From: Sycobia sp. Sy_11
Lineage: Eukaryota; Arthropoda; Insecta; Hymenoptera; Epichrysomallidae
Direction of reading: 5' to 3'
DNA: 64,000 nucleotides
Assembly: GCA_018907035.1 (NCBI GenBank)
Contig: JACCIC010000002.1
Coordinates: 3,769,001 to 3,833,000, forward strand
Below, piece after piece: positions 40,528 through 49,089 of this stretch. Each line of letters begins with the position of its first letter. The stretch's first letter is position 1. The notes beneath the pieces are model-generated. The model saw only the letters and a list, made by a program, of their open reading frames with translations. It was not told where the DNA came from and searched no databases. Both the position numbers and the translations under genes were made by a program.

Positions 40528-41196
40528 ATACGTACCGCAACCCCCACCGGAAGTTCTGTATCCAGAAAGATACGTGGACAGGTACGGTCCACCGGGCGCT
40601 CACAATACTACGGATCGATACGTCTTGACCACCGATCCCGGCGACTCGTACATACGCCGCGATCTCGGCTTTCATCATCACTATCGACTACCGCCACCCG
40701 CTGGTTATCCCTACGCCCACCAGAGTCACTTCCGGCTACGGAGCTTCGCATACCAGTCGCCAGGCCGCCTGGGCGGTAGCCCTGGCTCGAGCAGTTCCAG
40801 CAGCACCACCTCGGCCACGAATCAGCGCGAGGGTTTCTCCACCTCGCCGCTGCTCAGGTCGAAAGTGCGACCCGGTCCGGGTGACTTTGCGGCGATCGCG
40901 ACGACAAACACGCCGCGCCACATGACAGGGCAGCAACATCCGCAGCAGCACCAGCAGCAGCAGCAGCAACAACATCAACAACAGCAACAACAGCAACAGC
41001 ATCAGCAGCAACAGCAACAGCAGCAGCAGCAACAACAACAGCAACAACAACAACAAGCACAACAACAGCAGCAGACGCAAACGGTATGCTGTGATGTGAC
41101 GACGGGACAGAGAACGGCTTGCTGTCAAACGGTCAGGCGACCTATTCCGCCAGGGGCTCTACCTTCGATTTCTCAACAGTCCGGGCATTCGTCTTG
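40528..41196 (+). CDS. Third visible coding exon of the RY/DRL-repeat protein, with Gln/His tract; gene continues 3'
   Basis: Seen: acceptor TTGTTTTAG|A (AG at 40526-40527) and a consensus donor TTG|GTGAGT (GT at 41197-41198). The split Arg codon (AG|A) is followed by YVPQPPPEVLYPERYVDRY, continuing the motif. The length is 669 nt, a multiple of three. Contents in order are tyrosine- and proline-rich sequence with TTDRYV, a His-rich patch (LGFHHHYRLPPPAGYP), a Ser/Gly-rich stretch, and a long Gln tract broken by His (40931-41080) in mixed CAG and CAA codons. The exon ends with a small cysteine motif, CCDVTTGQRTACCQT, followed by VRRPIPPGALPS. The two vicinal Cys pairs could be acylated or bind metal; that is inference. 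The last complete codon is followed by TG and the donor, so at least one more exon must follow unless the intron is retained, in which case a TGA ends the protein at once. I could not identify that exon with confidence. Confidence 0.82.
40931..41080 (+). repeat. Glutamine/histidine tract in the third visible exon
   Basis: About 50 codons, nearly all CAG or CAA, broken by five or six His/Pro/Ala codons. The mixed codons suggest selection on the amino acids rather than pure replication slippage. Confidence 0.9.
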
Positions 41197-41940
41197 GTGA
41201 GTACAAATTTCTTTAAATATATATATATATACATATATAGCACTCGTCGATTCGTCAGTAAGGTTAAGGATCGATAATGTCAGGGAATAAATTGTAAAAT
41301 CTAACTACACGGTGATTTAACGTTGCACTGGCTCGGATTACAAATTAGCTTATAAAAGCAGGTCCCCGACAATAGAGCGAGCTCGACAACTGCTTTTAGT
41401 TACATTAACAAGGCCGGTAATGTACCCTTCACCTCCTTTCCCTTCGTCCACTATCGTCGGTCTAAAATTAGGATTGTGGAGTAATTGTCGTATCGTACGC
41501 GCCGCGCCGTAATCAGCTGCTTCTACTCCTGTAATAAAGCCCACTTTCCGACCCGAATTAGAATGGAAGGGACACGGTGGGCGGTCTTAATTGAAGGATA
41601 AATGTTGTTTATGCGAGACCTGTAACCGTGAGCTTTCTTCGCGAGCTTCGCGCGCAATGCTCTGCGCGTATCAACTGTGGCCCTCGTAGTTAAGCTAAAT
41701 TACGTTGAAATGCTTTTCTCTGTTTCATTTGTTTGAATGAAGTAGAAAATTTCTTAATTGATCGTATACACAGTTGAAATTTTTAAACGTCAAGGGCATT
41801 ATTTTTTAATGATAATAATATGAAAAGTATATTATAAATTAGAGAAATTCGAGCTCCATCCTTGTAACAAATAGTGGCAATTTGTTAAATCGCAAATTCC
41901 TTAAAAAAACTAAAATCAACAGACATTAATATTCAAACAA
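41197..41940. other. Intron-like DNA after the last visible exon, with a GC-richer patch
   Basis: A (TA)n lies at about 41217-41240. A moderately GC-rich, CpG-containing patch lies at 41330-41720. No further exon identified. Confidence 0.45.
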
Positions 41941-42560
41941 ACAGATACATTTATTTTATAAAGCAAAAAGTTCAACAATTTCAAAAAAACACTAATACCA
42001 AAATTGAATTTGTTTGGATTCCGTCACAGAAGGGCATCCGTGGAGATATGTATGCTAAAATGGCTAGTCATAGGGAAAGTTATGAGCTGAACAGATAGTT
42101 ACCCTTCACAGACCTAAGAGAAAAATTTAAAAAAACTGCTAAATAAAATACGCATAATACAGTTACTGAAAGAGGAACACATAAGGAAGTATAATAATTT
42201 CAGTATTATTACACTAATAAGACCAAGCCGTGGTTTTACAATTTTGACTCGAGTAGAAAAGCAATAGTAATCATAAACAGATCTTGATCAAATCATAACA
42301 GTCTAGCCGCTTCTGCAAAAAGAGTCAATCTTACACTAGACGCGCTATGCCCGTGCGGGCAGGGGGGTGCAAAATCTAGATCACGTACTTTGGCAATGTA
42401 GGCTGTATGATAATAAAAGAGAGACACTATTATTAAATCTAAACGAAAAAGGAATGTACCTTTCTGTGAGTGCCTAATCTTCGAAGCAAAACATTTGCTA
42501 TGAAAAATATTGTACAAATTTTTGCGTAACTGCGAACTAAACATTTAAATCTCGAACTTA
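41940..42560 (+). mobile_element. 3' end of a non-LTR retrotransposon: RNase H and C-terminal Cys/His motif, degenerate
   Basis: Seen: the plus-strand translation from about 42003 reads IEFVWIPSQKGIRGDMYAK, which matches the end of the RNase H domain of insect non-LTR elements (family pattern V-W-I-P-S-H-x-G-I-x-G-N-x-x-A-D). It then hits a TAG. Further on come LCPCGQ, and after a frameshift in a G-run near 42362-42367, VQNLDHVLWQCRLYDNKRE. This is the C-terminal C-x-C ... H-x4-C motif that follows RNase H in such elements, though I cannot name the clade. At least one stop and one frameshift show it is dead. It sits under 1 kb downstream of the last visible exon of the repeat-protein gene, probably in the following intron. 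The 5' parts (endonuclease, reverse transcriptase) are absent. Confidence 0.75.
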
Positions 42561-42569
42561 TAATCTAGT

Positions 42570-43470
42570 TTAATTGTTACCTATATGTAATTTAAATTAT
42601 GTATGCTCAATAATTTCGAAAAAGAATTAAGAAAGTTTAATAAAAAAAAATAATTGCAATGAATGAAATAAATAAGAAAAATTGAACTTTATTTGTTCAA
42701 AGTCATTTAATTAAATTTATTTAAATACAATTTATATAATACAACTGTTTGTAGATATTACTATATATATTAACGAATTAATATCAAAGCAAGATATGAA
42801 TAGGATTCTCATTCAATATTAAATATGAACTGCGACTAGGTCGTCCTTTTAGTGGGACATCAACAAATCTATATGTATAATAAAATTTGCTCATCACTAT
42901 GAAAAGACGTCACATATTCGTGAAAATAAATCATCGGTTTAATTACAGATTGTTTGCAAATAACTAAAATTATTTAATCATTAGAGAACTTTGCTCCCCC
43001 TAAGAAAATGGATAAAACTCTCATATCCTATTTTAATCATACAGGAAGGGTCTATCGTTCATCGAGCCAATATATACATATATTGTAGAATATATATTAT
43101 TAAATTTGCTACTTCAAATACATTTGATCTAGTGTCATGGTTCAAGCCGTTACTTTATAAAATAGCTACGCAATCCCCAAAAAGCAAAATGGCGATGTCA
43201 AATTTGTTTTTCTAAACCGGAAAATCCATTATAGTGCGCCACCGAATGTATTCAAGGCAGAAACAAAGAAACATGATTGAGACTTATAAGAAAATGATTA
43301 GATGAAGCAGGTCAGTATTCCATGTGAACGGAATTCGAAGTAACGACTCTCATTTATATTCAATAGTTAGAACTCCGATTTCAATTTATTTAATCGACAT
43401 ATTTAATTTTTTTTTTTTTTTTTTTTGACCAAATGTAAATTTCTCATTTGCTCGAAAAGTATCCGTCAAA
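42570..43470. other. AT-rich noncoding DNA
   Basis: Ends in an 18-base T-run at about 43409-43426. Nothing else identifiable. Confidence 0.55.
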
Positions 43471-43603
43471 AAAGAAAGCGAATGGTTTATCGCCGCGTTG
43501 TAACAGCCATCCCAAGATCCCTCGTCTCCAGGATCTATACAGGAACGAGACGAGAATAGCGTCAATGTATATATATATATGTACGTACGTACACGCTTAA
43601 CAG

Positions 43604-43718
43604 TTGGACGCAGCAGCGAATTTCCGGGTACCGCCTTTTCAAGCTTACCGGGCACGTTTTATCCGGGGACGAGTATAAAGAGTCTCGTAAAACTGGACTG
43701 CGCGCGAGCCCGCTGTGA
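43604..43718 (+). other. Speculative downstream exon with a stop codon
   Basis: An acceptor-like GCTTAACAG ends at 43603. Joined to the TG left by the exon ending at 41196, the frame reads CWTQQRISGYRLFKLTGHVL and on to a TGA at 43716-43718. A GTGAGT donor-like site lies at 43782. This is one of several possible continuations and rests only on splice-site appearance and local GC content. Confidence 0.15.
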
Positions 43719-43839
43719 AATGAGGGAAAAGATCGAACGAAGGGGCAAAGAAGCAAATTGGCAAAATAGATTTATAGTACCGTGAGTATTTCACTTTACG
43801 ATATCAGGTTAAAGTAATATTATTCGAGTCACACATACA

Positions 43840-43944
<105 letters not shown>

Positions 43945-44139
43945 TTTGCAAGTTCTTTCAACTGGAATAGATAAAGACATCAAAATTGCAAGATGTGTTA
44001 CATATATAATAGATTATTGAAAATTTTTTAGTTGGACGATTACTTTTAAGAATTACCGATTGATTTACGAAATACATCTGATTATGCTTGATATATGCTC
44101 GATCGTAACTTTGGCTACATTGAACGTAGGTAATTTAAG

Positions 44140-44610
44140 ACTTCGTGCTATTTATGAACGTTGGACTTTTTAAACCCACGCGCAATATTCGATACGCAGA
44201 GAGCACCCAGAGTAGCAAAATAATTTTACAAAGTAAAAGTTTACGCGAAAAAAAAAAGACGATGGTGTAGAAAATGTCCCGACGATGAGAGCGAGGAAAG
44301 AGAGAGTTCGAGTCGGTTACTGCTTCCATTATAGATGAGCCTTTTCAGCGGCCCTTAAATTTTTCCGCACTCGCTCGGTTCGTCGATAAGGCGCGGCGGC
44401 TTAATTAACATTTGAAAGCTCCGCCGGGTTACTTTGCGATATATATGCGCGCGTCGGGGCATAACTTTTTTGAAAGCACGTAAAGCAAATGATTAAGAAA
44501 GTTTTTCAGAGAGGCACCGCGCAGATTAACCGGTGGCAGGAAGGAGGCTGAAGAGGATTCGAGCTTCAGTTTTCCCGGCCATAATTTTTCACAGTGGTCC
44601 TACTTCCACT
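44140..44610. promoter_or_regulatory. GC-richer block with candidate regulatory sites
   Basis: A CpG-containing block with TTAATTAA (near 44401), an ATTAACCGGT site resembling Grainyhead-type AACCGGTT (44524-44534), and no plausible protein. Candidate enhancer; function inferred only. Confidence 0.3.
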
Positions 44611-44619
44611 TGCGCGTGA

Positions 44620-46165
44620 TAGCTTTTTTTTTATAAAAAATTCATCGTATAATTATGAAACACAGCCGGAGACGAGATGGTTGGTTTTCCATCATTCTTT
44701 TGTTTCATTCGTGACGCGTGTATAGAGATTTAACAATTTATTTTTTTATCAATGACGGTATATGTCTTTTAATGACAGAACTATGTTCTCAATATATGAA
44801 CATTATTAAAACTGAAATTCATTATAATATGTTATTTAAATGCAATAATGTTTGTCGTGAACTATTTCAGTTAAATTTATTATTATTTCAAGTTAATTTC
44901 TGTGAACTATTTTGTAATTTTATTTTGAAATGATAGTTGATGATCAAAAATGAAAATTAACCTGGCAATTTTGTTTTTATTATGTGCATTTATGCTAGAC
45001 TGATCTTTTTTTCTGTGAAACGTAGAATTCGATCATAATTTTGAACCTCTATTTCCAACCTTCATGATATCAGTATATCAGAAATATATTGATCTAACTC
45101 ATTAGAAGTAGGATGGTCAATGTGCAAAAAACCTGATAAAGTAGTTTCCAAAAATAATACAACTCGATAATACATCGAGCACTAAACCGAAAACGCGTGT
45201 AGCCAAGTATAGATACAATAAGTTTCCTTTATTTCAAACAACCCTTCATAATAGAGTAGTGAAATGTAAAAATGTTTTTTAAGTTTTGAATTATTTTAAA
45301 TCTAATAATATAAATTTAACAAAAACAATAAATTGAGAAAAATACTATTTGCAAATAAAGATAAAGCTCTGGTTTGTGAAAATCTCGACATATCTAGGAT
45401 CGTAATGTCCACTGTTGCGGTTCGCATCGGTATAATAAAAGTACAATACTATCAGACTAATTGTCCGACGGATTTCGTTTTTTTTTCCGATTTTGTTGGC
45501 GTTGGATTCGCAATGATGAAGCAAGGCCAAAATTTAAATTATGTTTCCTAAAAATAATGACCTAAACTGTTATTAAACCAATTTGATTTTATTAGAATTA
45601 ATCTGACCTTTTTATTAAATGAATTATAATAATTGCACGTCGATGAAATAATGATTAATTTCTTTTGAAAGAACGCCGTGTTCGAAACATCGATTTAAAA
45701 GTAGATAAAAGTAATATCCAAAATTGGCAATCGAGAGAAAATCGTCAGCTGCATTTTCCCGGGCAAGTCTCGGCGTCGTCGATGATTAACGGGATAGTTT
45801 GGTAACATTTGCGCAGAGGTTCAAATTTACTGTTAGAACTTGAGAAATCTTCAATATTTTATAATTAATCATTTAAATTTACATTTAATTAATTTAATAT
45901 TTCATTTTCTACCTATGCTAATATTTGGATTGAAGGGGTTCTGTGTCCCTTCAAGATAAATATTTCAGTAGCACATCTATCTAATCTGCGACAAATTTCT
46001 TAATTTTTTTTTTGTCATCGATCCTCAGCGATTCTATTGTTAACTCTATCCATAATACCCTCCGATATGAAGTACAAACCCCGAGATTTTCGAAATAGGT
46101 AAAAAGTCCTCAGAACCAAACATTGCATCACCACACTCCAATCACTCGGGACGTAACCTTAGTCT
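44620..46165. other. AT-rich noncoding DNA
   Basis: A 72-codon plus-strand frame at 45333-45551 has no recognisable similarity. Otherwise nothing identifiable. Confidence 0.5.
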
Positions 46166-46169
46166 GTAT

Positions 46170-46221
46170 ATGCTCGGTGCAACCCCAAAATTGTTCATTC
46201 GCCACCAGGGAAGGAGACTGA

Positions 46222-46257
<36 letters not shown>

Positions 46258-46578
46258 CATGCGGTCGACCGCATAATTATAACAGAAGCGAGCTGGGGAG
46301 AGTTAGTCCGGTCCTTCTGCGCGACGACTCACCCTCTCCCCCTCCTACCCATTATCCGCTCCGCAATAGTGTTCTGGAAGCCACCGCTACCCCCGTCATC
46401 TCTGTCTCGCTCTCGCTCATAGAGGTAGCACAGTTATAGAGAGTAAGAGGGAGGGGGAGGGGTTCTGTTGTAGGGCTGGGGTTGGCGGATGATGACCGGA
46501 GGAAGGTGACGCGCGGAATTGGGTGCTTCCGGTTCGGCGCAGTAACCGAGCTTAGCTACTATCATGTTTGCCGGTATG

Positions 46579-46628
<50 letters not shown>

Positions 46629-46720
46629 AGAGAGATAGAGAGAGGAAGAAGGGAGAGGGAAGCAAGGAGGCCGGAAGGCTCAATTGTGTCAGACACTGCT
46701 CGCCATATCCAAGTTTGGAT
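46170..46720. other. GC-rich island with (CT)n and (TA)n tracts
   Basis: (CT)n lies at about 46225-46254, then CpG-rich sequence, then (TA)n at about 46583-46625 followed by a GA-rich tract to 46665. The frames spanning it translate the tracts. Confidence 0.5.
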
Positions 46721-46729
46721 ATTATATTT

Positions 46730-47530
46730 TGGATGCTGAATATTAAATTATTTAAGGAGCTCTATAATCTCCATGATTTATTGTTTCAAAATATTTCTCT
46801 TGTTATTTCTTTGCATGCAAATGAAAATATAAGCATTTGATGTAGAAGTTGGCTATCCAACGGTCACCAATAAAATTTTGAAAGGTTCGACTCTTTCGGT
46901 AGAAAGTATCCTATACAATATACTTTGGCAGATTTTACTGATATTGGTAACAAAATTTATTCAGCATAGCGAGGCTCTTACTTAATATTTTATGTAACTA
47001 ACCATATATAACAACTTCGGGGCTTTATTGTTGATACGGAAACTTTTAGGTTCATTCTTTTTAGATGTTCGCTCTGTGCTATTACCTGGTAATTTTTTTC
47101 TTTTAACAACATTTCTTCTTCGAGACCTCACTTTATACAAATTTGACTTTAGAGATATTCTAATACAATTCACGCGGTTGATTTAACCGTATGGCATTCT
47201 ATCCTCAGCACCAATGCAACCGTTACTTTTACTCTACTGTTATAAAGGATACCATGAATGTTTAATCCGTATTGGATCCAAACCATATATACCAAGAAAT
47301 AATGGACATCGTTGGAAATATATGATAAAAGCACAGGCGTAGACTTCTGGCGTCCATTTACGTCCAAAATATTATTGTTTACGTATACAATTAAACGGAC
47401 GACGTATTGAATAATGGCCGGGGTGATGCAATTTCAAACAAAAAATAAAAAGAGAATGAAGGAAAGAAAATTCGCGATAGAAATTATGGTGATTAGACGT
47501 GGCTGACGTACGTGATGCGGACCGAGTTTT
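46730..47530. other. AT-rich noncoding DNA
   Basis: I see nothing identifiable. Confidence 0.5.
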
Positions 47531-47536
47531 ATTTAA

Positions 47537-47537
<1 letters not shown>

Positions 47538-47615
<78 letters not shown>

Positions 47616-47637
47616 ATATATACCTATATATATATAA
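47538..47637. repeat. (TA)n array with GGTATA/TACC punctuation forming an extended inverted repeat
   Basis: About 34 bases of TA, then GG, about 44 bases of TA, then CC twice at 8-base spacing. CCTA at the left edge, TAGGTA in the middle and TACCTATATATACC on the right make the array self-complementary. Confidence 0.85.
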
Positions 47638-47649
47638 CTATGATGTACG

Positions 47650-48730
47650 TACGCGGGACGTTTTTAAATTTCTGTCAGCGCTTTTCGGCCGTAGATGATG
47701 CAAAACTGTACGTCCCGTAATTGTTGCACGGAGAAAAATACCCGCCCATTCCGCCTCTAAAAAGCAAATGTTATTTATCTCCATTTGGCGGAAAATGCGG
47801 GTTGGATTTATGTTTTTCTTCTTTTTTTTTTTTTAATATTAGACCTCGGTATATAAAGGTAAAATTTCAGTCGTATATTTGCTTTTATGATTACATATAT
47901 GTTAAAGTTTTTTTCTTGAATAATCTGTGATTATTAATATGTATCATTGATGAAAAAAACTAATATAATATGTCATTATGATGAAAGTCAGATTCTCTAT
48001 ATTTATACAATCATCCCCATAAAATCTGAGTTATAAAATATTAAAATGGTAAAATCAAAATTAATTAATGTTTTTATTAAATGTTTAGTGGAAAAGATAG
48101 TAAAACTGATAAAAATATTTATTCATTTGATTTATATTAGTCGGTGAAGGTAGTACTATCAAGTTTATGTTAATAACGTTTTAATTTGAATTGTAGTTGA
48201 TTCTATTCAGGATTTGTCGGTCATAACAATAGTTGTGAATTCTTATTATCTACTTTATTAAATATTGGTTATTTTTTAGATATTTCACGAAATATAAATA
48301 TCTCACTTATTATCGTTTTTTATTTGCACCAATTTTTTAGTCCCGTTAATTAATATTCAGAAATGCAAGTAAAAATATCAAGATTTAGTAGAATAAGTCA
48401 ATCAGTTCTACACAATGCATCTCTTTTAACTTTTATAATAATTACATTTTATCGAGATCTTTTATCTGAAAAAGTAGGGTATCTACCCTGCTACATTTAT
48501 GAACGGTAAAATTAAAGATTCATTTTTAATCATCATAAATAAAAGATATTTTTAAAAAATGTACCAATAATTTATTATCATATGGTCATGTAAAATTCAG
48601 GAAAGGCAAGTCTCTGATTAAATCGTCATTGGGATTATTAGTTATGACAAAATGTATTGTCGGCTAAATGAGTCGAAAAAAAAACTTGGTCAAATTTTGA
48701 CTCGAACCTATAAGGAATCTTGACCATTAA
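47650..48730. other. AT-rich noncoding DNA
   Basis: A GC-richer shoulder lies at 47640-47760, followed by a T-run at about 47823-47834. No gene supported. Confidence 0.5.
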
Positions 48731-48734
48731 TAAA

Positions 48735-49080
48735 AAGTAGATATATTAATTTTTTTTCAATAATCATATACAGAGTATGAACTTATTTAGATCAATATTT
48801 TGTTTCGGCGTCGATGGGGGAGGCCGGCTAAGCATTGTATACGGTTTTCTGCGTTTAGGGTTCTCATAATAAACCCATTTTGCATCATCAGTGATAATAT
48901 GATGCAAAAATGATTTGTTTTTTCACTATTGCAGCAGCATTTCGGACATGAAAAATCGCCGTTCGATGCCTCTTGACTTTAATTCGTACGATACCCCAGT
49001 TTCCAACCTTTTGAATGAATCCCCATGCTTTTATGGGTAGGGAACCGATTTGCTAGATTGATAAACGAATAATTTTGCTA
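48735..49080 (-). mobile_element. Degenerate mariner transposase relic
   Basis: Seen: the minus-strand translation, with frame changes and internal stops, gives KVGNWG, then LKSRGIERRFFMSEMLLQ, two stops, FLHHIITDDAKWVYYENP and KRRKP, followed by a Lys-Pro-Asn-type stretch and LCI-stop. Known for the family: mariner transposases carry a K-V-G-N-W-V-P-x-E-L block. They also carry the first catalytic Asp in an I-V/I-T-G-D-E-K-W context followed by Y-D-N-P-K-R. Both blocks are recognisable here in the right order and spacing. The copy is dead, with stops after MLLQ, a frameshift before the LKSRG block and TGD-E changed to TDD-A. The N-terminal DNA-binding region and the C-terminal catalytic region are not evident, and I did not find terminal inverted repeats. 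Confidence 0.8.
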
Positions 49081-49089
49081 GATAAAATA

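Noticed and set aside
40736..41128. 130-codon minus-strand poly-Leu ORF opposite the Gln tract
   Set aside because: It is the reverse complement of the CAG/CAA tract of the real exon and carries no independent signal.
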